Part shown: in pieces, positions 8,710-17,396 of the stretch
How positions within the stretch are numbered: the first letter of the stretch is position 1
Layout: each line of letters begins with the position of its first letter
Assembly: GCA_047630275.1 (NCBI GenBank)
Contig: JBLHVN010000001.1
Coordinates: 1,426,001 to 1,490,000 of the forward strand
Direction: 5' to 3'
From: GCA-2720865 sp047630275
GTDB lineage: Bacteria > Bdellovibrionota > Bacteriovoracia > Bacteriovoracales > Bacteriovoracaceae
DNA length: 64,000 nucleotides
Made by a program: the position numbers and the translations under genes
Notes under the pieces: model-generated
The model's input: the letters and a program-made list of their open reading frames with translations, nothing else
The model's database searches: none
Told to the model about the DNA's origin: nothing

Positions 8710-9510
8710 GCGGGCGGCGACGCTAGCTAAACACCACGGGGGTGCAAGTCCCTCCCATAGAACACCTAGTTACTATGGAAGCCAGGATCTCTGATTATTA
8801 AAGTGATTTAATACTCGGTTGCAGATCTGGATTGACTTTAAGACGATACCGAATCTTAAAGTCTGCGAATGAGCAGGTTGTAGCATTAAGTGAACCTTGC
8901 GACCAAGAGGTATGAAGCAGTTAACGGTAACTGTGGAGCCTTGAAAAAGATTTCCGAGCACACTGGCAAAACGTGCGAAGGACAAAGAGATTAGCGAAGA
9001 ACTAGGTATTCGCAGCTAATTGAATCTTTTTCTGGTCTAAGAGAGGGCGACATGTTCAGAAGGGTGAATAGTGAAAGCGCGGAATAGCTTGGTTGATGGA
9101 ATAGGAACTTTCAAACCTATTCAGGTAAAAAAGACGGAAACGCTAACGAAGTCTTTATTATTGTCAAACAAGTTAGGCGGCTGAGGTTGTAAGTGTTAAG
9201 GGAAGTAGCAACATAACTGCTTTCTAGCGAGGACCTCTGAGGCAGATTAAGACCAAAACAGCATGGGTGTTAATCTTAAAGACGTGTGGTTTCAATGACT
9301 GTTGAGAACTACTAGGGTCTAAGTAAACTGAAGTAGAAGTTTAGTGTATGTTTTGAAAGAACTTAAACTAGATTGAGACGACAGGAAAGCTTAGAAGAGA
9401 AATGTCGGCCTTGGCAACCGTACTGGAGAAAATCCAACGTGCGGATCCGAAGTTAAAGGGTTATGTAGGTAGAAGTTTTTATGAAAGTAAAAATGGAAGC
9501 CTACATAAAT
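8710..9510 (+). ncRNA. Large structured RNA, probably an ORF-less group II intron-like ribozyme
   Basis: About 800 nt without coding potential contain many exact hairpins: 8755-8760/8773-8778, 8834-8843/8854-8863, 8918-8923/8928-8933, 9099-9105/9116-9122 and 9244-9250/9270-9276. Near the 5' end, GGGTGCAAGTCCC matches the domain I start of bacterial group II introns. At 9413-9448 a domain V-like hairpin reads ACCGTACT, GGAGAAAATCC, AACGTGCGG. At 9461-9508 a long hairpin follows at the domain VI position, with a TGGAAG internal bulge that could supply the branch A. No reverse transcriptase is encoded. The triad position reads AAC rather than AGC, so it may be degenerate or a relative. Confidence 0.5.
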
Positions 9511-9647
9511 TCCTTTATTTTTCTTTATCAATTCCCTCTAACATTCAGTACCCGATCAAAATGTTTTATTCTAAGTAATTTTTTCCCTTTAAACCCTTAA
9601 TATTTAATCAATATCATCTCTAAGCTTTTGAATTCCGATTAGTTCTT

Positions 9648-12092
9648 ATGGAATTCTTTAAACCTAAAAAGCTAATATGGGCCTTTGCCTTTCTTTTTGT
9701 AATCACTTCATGTGTTAAAGAAGGCGAGCAAGGGGAGTCTGTCTTTGACGTGGCAGTTGATCCTCCTGTGGTTACTCCCACTCCTACGATTCCACCTGTT
9801 ACGGATGGAGAGTTTAAAGATAGAGATTTTCCCATTAAATCTTTTGAAAGTGACATCGCTTTATCAAAGTACAGACCGGCAGGGGTTGGAGGTGGTGGTG
9901 CCATGAGTGGATTATCCATTAGCCCCTTTAGTACCTTGTGGTTTGTTGGAACAGATATGGGGACCCTTTTTCGCTCAGTAGATTTTGGGAAGAACTGGAG
10001 AGCGGTTCATCACCTTGAAGCGGTTTTTTCCCCTGATATTGACCACGCAGTCTCAGTTGGCTTTTCTCCAAATCCAGATATTCTCTTTCACGCTCCAGGA
10101 GGACTGGTTCCTTTGAGAAGCAAAGATGGTGGTAAGACTTGGGATTCAATTGAGATTAAATTAAAGAATAATGAATTCATTAAGTACTGGCGCACAGATA
10201 GCTTTAACGAAAACCTGGTTCTTTGTGGAACAACCAAAGGGCTTTTTACCAGCCAAGATGCTGGGCTTACTTGGGAGCGCGAAGAGCTATTAAATGCAGA
10301 GGCCATGGGAAGCTTTATTGATTATAAGGTGGGTGGGCATAGGATCTACCACGCCACAAAGGATAGAGTATACCTAAGTGATGATCAGGCACAGACTTGG
10401 AATATCTTTTATAATAACCCAGGAATAAAACTAAGAGGCTTTACTGGGGGCCGAGATAAGGATGGTCTTACTTTTGCTTTTTTAGACAATAATGGAAAGA
10501 AGGCCTGTTCATGGGCCGAGGCCCACCGTTCTGATTGGGGCGATGATTGGATGAACACGAATTACCGTGACTGCGGTTATGTTTGGGTGGGATCTGATGA
10601 TGGTGTCTTTTCGAGGAAGGATCAATACGGCGGCGATCATATTAAGATGGCCGAGAATGATTCAAAGACTATTTATGTAACTGGTGGGCGCTATTGGGTA
10701 CGCCAGTATGGAACAAAGGTTTGGAAGTCAACTGATAGAGGATTGAACTTTGATTTAAAACTCTTTCAATACAATTGGGACGTAACTCCCTATGAGCCGT
10801 GGGATCAAACTAAAATCGAGGCCAGCGCTCCAGCTATAGAGCAAGGCTGGTGGGATGATGGTTATGAATCCTTTACCGTGAATCAGAGGGACTCCACTCA
10901 AGTGGGAGGCTCTGGTTACTTCTTCTTACACACCTCTATTGATGGGGGAGAGACTTGGAAGGCTCCATTTACCAAGTACGCTGATACAGGTGAGAAAGTT
11001 AAAGGAAAGAAATGGGAATCAGTAGGGCTAGAAGTAACGACGGCCTATCGGTTTAAGTTTCATCCAAACAACCCTCAGTTAGGTTATGTCAGCATGGCCG
11101 ATATTGGGGGCTTAGTAACGGAAGATGCCGGGAAAACTTTTAGGATTGCTCAAGCCGCTTATAATAGTAATTTTGATCACGCCTTTGACCCAGCCGATGA
11201 TAATATTGTCTACGCAGCTTCGGGGAATCATCATGATTTTCCAGAAGGCTGGCATGCCGAGGCCATCCGCTCTACGGGGGGGATCTATAAATCTGATGAC
11301 CGAGGTCATAACTGGACTAGGCTAACTCCTGTGACAACTGAGTTTGACCGCCAGTACTTATCCGTGGCCTATGATAAATCAAGAAACACTTTATATGGCG
11401 GTACTCAATCTACTGGTATGGTGAGATCCACTGATGGAGGAAGTACTTGGGAGGTCTTTAATAAAGGTCTACCTGTGGGGGATTTAATTGTTCCGCAAAT
11501 TGAGCTCGATCCACTAAATGGGAATGCTTATATTATCATCACCGGAGATTACCCGCGTTTTACCAATAGAGAAAAGACCGGAATCTACTTCTTAGATGTG
11601 CAAAAGGGATCAGATACTTGGGAGCACCTTCGAGGTAGCGTTAAGTTTCCCACTGGTGAAGTGGATCCTATTTATGAACTTTGGTATTATCCTATCGCTT
11701 TTGCCGTAGATTTCTCTGTGGGATCAGACCGATCTACCATCTGGATGGCCGACTATGAAAACAATCTTAACTGGCTTGCTACGGGAATATGGAAATCAAC
11801 TGATAGAGGAGAGAACTGGGAGAGAAAGATTCAGTACACTCACCCAACTTCAATTATATTAGACCAAGAGAATCCAGATAATATCTACCTTAATGGAAGA
11901 TGGCAGGTAGAGGGGACTTGGGGGGATGGAGGTCTTATTTATTCTACAGATGGAGGAGAGTCCTGGAAGAAAAATGCTGATGTACCCCTTCAGGCAAATG
12001 GCTATAATACAACCTTAGATCCAAATGATCCGGATAAGATCTTTTATACTTTCTTTGGAAACGCTCTCATGCATGGACCAAAACCAAGATGA
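9648..12092 (+). CDS. Asp-box (sortilin/BNR-type) beta-propeller lipoprotein, 814 aa
   Basis: Signal sequence with lipobox ITSC (Cys22), then a Pro/Thr-rich linker. From residue 85 to the end there are about eleven Asp-box repeats of the form S-x-D-x-G-x-x-W/F (for example SVDFGKNW, SKDGGKTW, STDRGENW, STDGGESW). These build two beta-propellers as in sortilin/VPS10, GH74 xyloglucanases and sialidases. No glycosidase acid pair could be confirmed, so binding or glycan degradation at the cell surface are both possible. Its stop overlaps the next start as ATGA, so it is coupled to the sulfatase-like gene. Confidence 0.88.
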   Translation: MEFFKPKKLIWAFAFLFVITSCVKEGEQGESVFDVAVDPPVVTPTPTIPPVTDGEFKDRDFPIKSFESDIALSKYRPAGVGGGGAMSGLSISPFSTLWFVGTDMGTLFRSVDFGKNWRAVHHLEAVFSPDIDHAVSVGFSPNPDILFHAPGGLVPLRSKDGGKTWDSIEIKLKNNEFIKYWRTDSFNENLVLCGTTKGLFTSQDAGLTWEREELLNAEAMGSFIDYKVGGHRIYHATKDRVYLSDDQAQTWNIFYNNPGIKLRGFTGGRDKDGLTFAFLDNNGKKACSWAEAHRSDWGDDWMNTNYRDCGYVWVGSDDGVFSRKDQYGGDHIKMAENDSKTIYVTGGRYWVRQYGTKVWKSTDRGLNFDLKLFQYNWDVTPYEPWDQTKIEASAPAIEQGWWDDGYESFTVNQRDSTQVGGSGYFFLHTSIDGGETWKAPFTKYADTGEKVKGKKWESVGLEVTTAYRFKFHPNNPQLGYVSMADIGGLVTEDAGKTFRIAQAAYNSNFDHAFDPADDNIVYAASGNHHDFPEGWHAEAIRSTGGIYKSDDRGHNWTRLTPVTTEFDRQYLSVAYDKSRNTLYGGTQSTGMVRSTDGGSTWEVFNKGLPVGDLIVPQIELDPLNGNAYIIITGDYPRFTNREKTGIYFLDVQKGSDTWEHLRGSVKFPTGEVDPIYELWYYPIAFAVDFSVGSDRSTIWMADYENNLNWLATGIWKSTDRGENWERKIQYTHPTSIILDQENPDNIYLNGRWQVEGTWGDGGLIYSTDGGESWKKNADVPLQANGYNTTLDPNDPDKIFYTFFGNALMHGPKPR

Positions 12093-13693
12093 TACAATTT
12101 ATAAAAGCCTTAGGGCTCTTAATCTTTATTTTAGGAACCAATACTCAGTTATACTCTCGAATATTGGATATGCTTGAGAGGGGCCGCTATGTAAGCCTTA
12201 TTATCTTTATGGCCATCTGGGGAATATCTGTTTTAGGCCTAAGCATTGTCTTTTTTAATAAGAACAAATCGATAAGGATTCTCTTTGGGCTTCTTATCTC
12301 CATCTCGACTTTCTGTGGCATGAGTTACTATAGTATTGGAGGTCATGCTTTAAACTATATGGACATGGAGCTGCTGTGGATCTCCCGCGCCCATTCTATG
12401 AAGGCCCTTGATTATTATTTTCCTCACCTGATTCAACCTTTTTTCTGGGGGGTCTTTGGGTTTATCATCGCTCTTATGCCTGTTAATCTTCCTCAAAGAT
12501 TGGCAAGGTTTATCAAGAACTTTATCTTTCTCGTGCCTCTTCCTTATCTGGTATTAATGGCCATTACTTATAAAAAAGCAGGCTATGGAACAGTTGGGAT
12601 GCCCAATCAATACTCGGCCGTTTCCACTTTTATTTTATTACATGCTTATGACAGTGTAAGCCGTGGAATGATTGAATCTAGAGATGCTCCTTACTTTAAA
12701 CCTGAGAATAAACCCCTCGCTAAAAACATCATCTTCATCATGGATGAATCTATTCGCGGGGATTATTTAAGTTATGATCCGAAGACGGGGACGGTTCCTT
12801 CACTCTGGGAAAACCGAGAGCTCTTTGTTGATTTTGGAAAGATGAGCTCCTCAAATAATTGTAGTGGCTATAGCAATGCTGTCTTTAGGATGGGGGGGAT
12901 TAGGGGCAAGTTAGAAAAGATTGGTTCAAACCCCTTTATTTGGCAGTATGCAAAACAAGCAGGCTTTAAGACCTGGTATTTAGATGCTCAATTAAAACGA
13001 GGGGAGCTTCAAAACTTTATGACCGAAGAGGAGAGGAGTTATATTGATCATTTTGTTCAGTTAGATAAAACAGAAGAACCTGATCTTGATTATACTTTCG
13101 CTTCTAAGATCAAAAGAATTACTGAAGCCGGAGGAAAGAACTTTGTCTTCATAAATAAACGAGGAGCGCATTTCCCCTATGCTGAAAGTTATAGGGTCAT
13201 AGGGGAGCCTCGGTACAAGCCTCTCATGAAGAAAAATGAGAAACCAGAGAAGGAATCGATGATTAATTCCTATAAAATGGCCATCTATTGGAATACGAAC
13301 AGGTTCTTTGAAAAACTTCTTGAGAACACTCTTAAAGATAGTTTTATATTTTATACTTCAGATCATGGACAAAATCTTTTTGATAAAGGTATTCAAACTC
13401 ATTGTAATACTGAAGAGCCTGCCTTTTCTGAAGGGCTCGTTCCTTTTCTTATCTTTCCTAATGAAGAGAACTTCGACTTAGTCCAAGAATGGAAAAAAGT
13501 TAATCATGATAAGGGAACTCATTTTCAGCTCTTTCCTACCGTCTTATTTTCACTTGGCTATGAAAAGGGCATGATTGAAAAAAACTATGGACCACTTCTT
13601 GATAAGAGCGCTAGCTTTCCCCAAGAGTTTTCCGCCGGACCTGTGCTTTCTAAGTTTGGAAAGGAAGTTGATTGGAACTCAATTAATCCGTAG
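12089..13693 (+). CDS. Membrane sulfatase/phosphoethanolamine-transferase-like enzyme, 534 aa
   Basis: About five transmembrane helices occupy residues 5-165, followed by a periplasmic alkaline-phosphatase-superfamily domain. Metal-site motifs are visible: IIFIMDESIRGDY (residues 214-225, Asp219/Glu220), a candidate nucleophile in NCSGYSNA, GAHFPY, and YTSDHGQNL for the second metal cluster. The layout matches EptA/OpgE/LtaS-type enzymes that transfer phosphoethanolamine or phosphoglycerol to envelope glycans. The nucleophile assignment is uncertain because the usual Thr context is altered. It is translationally coupled to the upstream Asp-box lipoprotein. Confidence 0.85.
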   Translation: MIQFIKALGLLIFILGTNTQLYSRILDMLERGRYVSLIIFMAIWGISVLGLSIVFFNKNKSIRILFGLLISISTFCGMSYYSIGGHALNYMDMELLWISRAHSMKALDYYFPHLIQPFFWGVFGFIIALMPVNLPQRLARFIKNFIFLVPLPYLVLMAITYKKAGYGTVGMPNQYSAVSTFILLHAYDSVSRGMIESRDAPYFKPENKPLAKNIIFIMDESIRGDYLSYDPKTGTVPSLWENRELFVDFGKMSSSNNCSGYSNAVFRMGGIRGKLEKIGSNPFIWQYAKQAGFKTWYLDAQLKRGELQNFMTEEERSYIDHFVQLDKTEEPDLDYTFASKIKRITEAGGKNFVFINKRGAHFPYAESYRVIGEPRYKPLMKKNEKPEKESMINSYKMAIYWNTNRFFEKLLENTLKDSFIFYTSDHGQNLFDKGIQTHCNTEEPAFSEGLVPFLIFPNEENFDLVQEWKKVNHDKGTHFQLFPTVLFSLGYEKGMIEKNYGPLLDKSASFPQEFSAGPVLSKFGKEVDWNSINP

Positions 13694-13994
13694 TATTGGT
13701 TTGATTGAGCCTATTGCGAGCGGCCCTTAAAATAGCGAGCCTTCTTCTTCTTTGTTTTCTTTTCTTATTTAATTTACCGGCCTTAGTGACTTTCTCACTT
13801 ATCTCTCGGCGCTCTTTTTTAAGCTTCTTAATCTTTCTTCTCTTTAACTTCTTTCGGATTGTGCTCAATTTCTTTTTATCAATGGAAGGTAGGGAGCGAT
13901 CCTGGGCCCTTGAGCGCGGCTTTGAGTCCTCTGCAAGGCAGACACCTAGCGATAGCATAAGTGAACTTAAAAGAAGGATCAGAAGTCTTTTCAT
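13683..13994 (-). CDS. Small very basic secreted protein, 103 aa
   Basis: It has a clean signal peptide (MKRLLILLLSSLMLSLGVCLA). The mature 80 residues are dominated by Lys and Arg (for example KKLKRRKIKKLKKERRE), and most are predicted helical. Such composition suggests binding to nucleic acid, LPS or acidic polymers in the periplasm or outside. Its 3' end overlaps the convergent sulfatase-like gene by 11 nt. Similar Lys/Arg-rich exported proteins occur at 49445, 51935 and 53714. Confidence 0.6.
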   Translation of the reverse strand: MKRLLILLLSSLMLSLGVCLAEDSKPRSRAQDRSLPSIDKKKLSTIRKKLKRRKIKKLKKERREISEKVTKAGKLNKKRKQRRRRLAILRAARNRLNQTNTTD

Positions 13995-14056
13995 AGGCTT
14001 ATTATCCCAAGGAAAAGGATTTTAGCCAAGCATTAAGTGATTTTAGGAGGTTATAT

Positions 14057-14082
14057 AGGGGTAAAGATTTTTATTTACCCCT
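14057..14082. terminator. Stem-loop downstream of the 14094 gene
   Basis: AGGGGTAAA and TTTACCCCT form an exact 9-bp stem around an 8-nt loop, lying 12 nt past the stop of the minus-strand gene. No T-run follows on that strand, so termination would be weak or Rho-assisted. Confidence 0.4.
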
Positions 14083-14093
14083 GAATCTGACTA

Positions 14094-14582
14094 CTATTTG
14101 ATGATAGTAAACTTATTGATACCTTTACTATGAGTATGGGCGAGAAGCTCTGTGAAGATCCTGCCATCCTTTTTAAGAACCCAGTCATCTCCTTCTCTAT
14201 CAAGAACAACATTAAAGCTTCCATATTTATTCTTTCCAAGAAGCTTAAATTTCTTAAGGTATTTTATCGTAACATCTCCGCCGTTATGAGAGGCCACATT
14301 ATCTGATTGAAGTTCAATAACATTAAGACTCATCTTCGTGAGAATGGTCTTACCTTCAGGGAGTTCCTCCGGGGTAACATTAACTTCTCTAGCAAGATCG
14401 CCTTCTTCACTATAAATCTTAAAGACAACTTTGATGATATCAACTTTATCATCTGTATTGAGAACCAACTCAGACTTAACCTTATCTGATGTCCTATAAA
14501 TGGTGGCTAGAATCTTCTCTGCCGACATGGCACTAGAGATTGAACATAACAGCAGCGCTGTTAAAATGACCTTAACTTTCAT
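14094..14582 (-). CDS. Secreted protein of unknown function, 162 aa
   Basis: The start at 14582 opens a signal peptide (MKVKVILTALLLCSISSAMSA) preceded by AGGGGAA as ribosome-binding site; the longer frame upstream is not credible. The mature part is beta-rich with a charged C-terminus and no cysteines. No family was recognised. It is divergent from the aspartoacylase gene, with a 150-nt shared promoter region. Confidence 0.65.
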   Translation of the reverse strand: MKVKVILTALLLCSISSAMSAEKILATIYRTSDKVKSELVLNTDDKVDIIKVVFKIYSEEGDLAREVNVTPEELPEGKTILTKMSLNVIELQSDNVASHNGGDVTIKYLKKFKLLGKNKYGSFNVVLDREGDDWVLKKDGRIFTELLAHTHSKGINKFTIIK

Positions 14583-14733
14583 ACTCGTATTCCCCTTTAA
14601 TTGAATAGTCCTGCTTCCGCTGACGCAACATTTCATAGTTTTCGACGCTTTGCAATAACCCTTGGAAAATATACAGGGTAGCCCCCTAAAATCATTGATG
14701 ATGTTATATAAGCACCAATTAAAAGGGGAAGTT

Positions 14734-15549
14734 ATGAAGATGAAGATTGCTATCATAGGTGGCACTCATGGAAACGAGCCAGTGGGAATTGAAGTCATTA
14801 AACACTTAGAACAAAAGAAGGCAGCTTCTTCAGTTCATGATTATGATTGTTTTCTGGCCAACCCTAGAGCGCTTAAAGAAAAGAAGCGTTTTGTTGATAC
14901 AGATCTTAATAGAAGCTTTGGTTCTAAGGGAACTCGTATTGGAAACGAAGAAATTGAGAGTGAAAGGTTAACTTCAAAAATAAAAGGAAACTATGACTTT
15001 ATCTTAGACCTTCATACGACTACTTCAAATATGGGACTGACGGTTTTATTAAATAACGATCATGAACTCACAAGACAAGCGGCCGTTCGAATTCAAAAAG
15101 TCATGCCTGAAGTTAAGATCATTGAAGGCATGAAGATGAATGAAGACTGCCCTTATACCAGCAATCTTATTGGAGCAGGTCTTACTATTGAAGTTGGTCC
15201 TGTTGCCAATAATGTCTTAGATGCAAAGCTTATCCTTGAAACTAAGAAAATGGTTATGGCCGTCTTAGAATGGGACTTTGAAAAAAAATATGATTTAAAA
15301 GATATTGTTCACTATAAATCTTTTGGAGAGTATGAATTTCCTAAAGAATCCGGATGGTATATTCATCCAAACTTAGAGGGCGCTGACTTTAAAGAGCTAA
15401 GTCCTGGGGACCCTGTTTTTATCAATATGAACGAAGAGGTTCTAGGCTTTGAAGGGGACTCAAGCATCGTTCCTTTTTTTATCAACGAAGCAGCCTACCA
15501 AGATGATCGTTTGGCCATGACTATGTCTAAGGTTCGTAAAGGATTTTAG
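14734..15549 (+). CDS. Aspartoacylase (M14-type N-acetylaspartate deacylase), 271 aa
   Basis: The motifs of the aspartoacylase/AstE branch of zinc carboxypeptidases are clear. GGTHGNEPVG near residues 9-18 supplies the zinc His and Glu, DLNRSF binds substrate carboxylate, and LDLHTTTSNMG supplies the second zinc His; VEVGP-like TIEVGPV follows. Family members hydrolyse N-acetyl-L-aspartate to aspartate and acetate, and length matches the roughly 300-aa family. The start at 14734 has AGGGGAA five bases upstream. Its stop and the stop of the convergent HD-GYP gene share four bases. Confidence 0.88.
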   Translation: MKMKIAIIGGTHGNEPVGIEVIKHLEQKKAASSVHDYDCFLANPRALKEKKRFVDTDLNRSFGSKGTRIGNEEIESERLTSKIKGNYDFILDLHTTTSNMGLTVLLNNDHELTRQAAVRIQKVMPEVKIIEGMKMNEDCPYTSNLIGAGLTIEVGPVANNVLDAKLILETKKMVMAVLEWDFEKKYDLKDIVHYKSFGEYEFPKESGWYIHPNLEGADFKELSPGDPVFINMNEEVLGFEGDSSIVPFFINEAAYQDDRLAMTMSKVRKGF

Positions 15550-16520
15550 TCTTCAAGACCACGCTGAGAAATAAAGCCTAATTTTAAGGCCTCTACAATG
15601 CGTGGGTAAAAGCTTGGTGGCCACTTTGTAGCCCCCCCATCTTGTACTAGCTCAATGGCCCCTTGAAAGCGGTCAATATCACTTAAGTTCTTATGGGTGT
15701 GAAGAAACTCTTCAAGTTCATTGGCAAGGCAAAGAATAGGAGAGTTCTTATAGATACTCTCTCCTTTTAATCCCTTTGGATAACCACTTCCATCCCAATA
15801 TTCATGATGCTCTTGGATCATCTTGATGACTTGCTCGGGAATCCCTTTAGACTTTCTAATGATCTGAACAGAGTTTTCAGGATGGCTTAGCATATAGTCG
15901 GTATAGTCGATATGATCGGGGTTGTTTTGGACCTCTTCAGGGATCTTTAGCTTCCCATAATCATGAAAGATGGCGGCGAGGTAGATATTTTCTAAGGCAA
16001 ATTGATGGGCGTTTCCAAGGCTCATAGAAATATAAACGGCCAAATTACCTACGGCGATTGAATGAGCTGCAATGGTATTAGACCTTCCCACCATCATCGA
16101 GAGGGCCTGAGAGTATTGAGGGTTTGATCTCATCTTTTCTACAAAGTCTTGAACATTGCTTTGTAGTTGATCAATCTTTTCTAAATCAAGATCTTGATCA
16201 GAGAAGACTTCATAGACAAACTCTTCTAGTTTCTTAGCATCTTTAAAGGCCTCTCTTCCTTCCTCTCCGGCTCTAGTGACAAAGGCCTCAATCTCTTGAG
16301 CGCTCTTATCATTGAGCCATTTTTCAAACTTGGGATAGTCTTTTTCTAAAACGTAAAGAAACTGGATTCCTTTACTCATAAAGGTATTATATTTCTCAAC
16401 TGTTAAGTTTTCACCTGAGTTCTTAAACTTTACGTATTTGTCATTAAGCTTTAAATAGATGTCCGCCGGCACCATGGCGTCGGGGTTGATTTGGTAAATG
16501 GGGATCTTTGAATAAGTCAT
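15546..16520 (-). CDS. HD-GYP domain cyclic-di-GMP phosphodiesterase, 324 aa
   Basis: Residues 5-70 form an N-terminal domain (IYQINPDAMVPADIYLKL onward) that recurs in the protein at 36665-38026. The C-terminal HD-GYP domain has its full metal and catalytic set: His153, HDYGK at 186-190, His213, HH at 238-239 and GSGYP at 244-248. Such enzymes hydrolyse cyclic-di-GMP to GMP, a control point for the predatory or motile switch in Bdellovibrio relatives. A GCTAAAATAG extended -10 lies only 10 nt upstream of the ATG. No receiver domain is present. Confidence 0.9.
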   Translation of the reverse strand: MTYSKIPIYQINPDAMVPADIYLKLNDKYVKFKNSGENLTVEKYNTFMSKGIQFLYVLEKDYPKFEKWLNDKSAQEIEAFVTRAGEEGREAFKDAKKLEEFVYEVFSDQDLDLEKIDQLQSNVQDFVEKMRSNPQYSQALSMMVGRSNTIAAHSIAVGNLAVYISMSLGNAHQFALENIYLAAIFHDYGKLKIPEEVQNNPDHIDYTDYMLSHPENSVQIIRKSKGIPEQVIKMIQEHHEYWDGSGYPKGLKGESIYKNSPILCLANELEEFLHTHKNLSDIDRFQGAIELVQDGGATKWPPSFYPRIVEALKLGFISQRGLED

Positions 16521-16529
16521 CTTCGACTA

Positions 16530-16539
16530 CTATTTTAGC
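16530..16539 (-). promoter_or_regulatory. Extended -10 element for the HD-GYP gene
   Basis: On the minus strand the sequence reads GCTAAAATAG, matching four similar elements in this window. It ends about 9 nt before the ATG, so the transcript would have almost no leader. No good -35 box was seen. Confidence 0.45.
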
Positions 16540-16568
16540 CGAAAATGACATTTTTTTGGATAAAATTT

Positions 16569-17261
16569 CTAGTTTCTTTGGTCTCTTCTACGCCTTGGCC
16601 CTGGTCTTAAGGTCTTAAAATCAACCCTTTCTCCAGTCCTGGTGTTGGTCATTTCAAACTCAAAGACGTTCTCTAGGAGGCTATTAGTGGAGATATAGCT
16701 CTTACGCACATAAGCATGACCATTTTTATTTTGAAACTCTGCTTCAATATAGATGGCAGGGATTCCATACTTAGTGACTTCTTTTTTATCTATTAGAGTT
16801 GAGCTGGCACACCAATTTGAGTTTTCACTACAATAAACACTAGGATTTAAGCTCGCGTTTATCTTTTTAGTCACTTCAGCAATATACTGCTCCGTTGACA
16901 TAGACTTGATCTGGATACCCCTCATATTAGAAGGAGTGTAAGGACAGTAGCTTGAGTTTCTCTCTGATCTTGTTGTTTCATTTTTAATCTTAAATCGAAT
17001 AAAGCTTTCAGTTGCTCTCGTCACAAGCACATCAGTTTTGATGATATAAGAGCAATTAACCCCGTTAGAATTAAAATACTTCTTATGATTAAAGCTGATG
17101 GAGTCTTTAGATTGAGGGAGACCACCGTTAGCGAGGACACCTGTAGTAAAGGCGTTTGGGTCTGATTGAATAGGACCAACTACTGCTGGCAATTTATTGT
17201 CTTTTCCGCAGCTACTAAGAGCTAAAGCTAAAATGATAAGACTTAAAATTTTTGTTTTCAT
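16569..17261 (-). CDS. Lipoprotein of unknown function, 230 aa
   Basis: The start at 17261 opens a lipoprotein signal (MKTKILSLIILALALSSC, lipobox LSSC), with GGAGAGAG just upstream. The mature part contains at least four further cysteines (NCSYI, YCPY, YCSEN, WCASS), likely disulfide-bonded, and ends in a basic tail of Arg residues (RPGPRRRRDQRN). No family was recognised. It is monocistronic, lying between the HD-GYP and phospholipase genes. Confidence 0.65.
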   Translation of the reverse strand: MKTKILSLIILALALSSCGKDNKLPAVVGPIQSDPNAFTTGVLANGGLPQSKDSISFNHKKYFNSNGVNCSYIIKTDVLVTRATESFIRFKIKNETTRSERNSSYCPYTPSNMRGIQIKSMSTEQYIAEVTKKINASLNPSVYCSENSNWCASSTLIDKKEVTKYGIPAIYIEAEFQNKNGHAYVRKSYISTNSLLENVFEFEMTNTRTGERVDFKTLRPGPRRRRDQRN

Positions 17262-17396
17262 TACTCTCTCCAAATATTGATTCATTACTAGACGTATCAA
17301 GCCGCTGGATGCAATGCAAATCAATTGGCAAAGTGTAAGTATTTTTTTACTCAGTGGTGTCTTTTTGGCTCTGGGAGATGCCCAGATTCTAGGTAG

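Noticed and set aside
8773..8985. 70-residue open frame on the minus strand within the structured RNA
   Set aside because: No ribosome-binding site, no recognisable protein, and it lies over exact RNA hairpins on the other strand.
8710..9510. RNase P RNA, tmRNA or rRNA as the identity of the structured RNA
   Set aside because: None of their conserved cores (GAGGAAAGTCC of RNase P, the tRNA-like ends of tmRNA, rRNA helices) is present.
9620..9919. 99-residue open frame on the minus strand
   Set aside because: It is the antisense of the start of the Asp-box lipoprotein and has low-complexity sequence.
14662..14733. Upstream start for the aspartoacylase gene
   Set aside because: The residues before 14734 look non-coding, and a good ribosome-binding site lies just before 14734.
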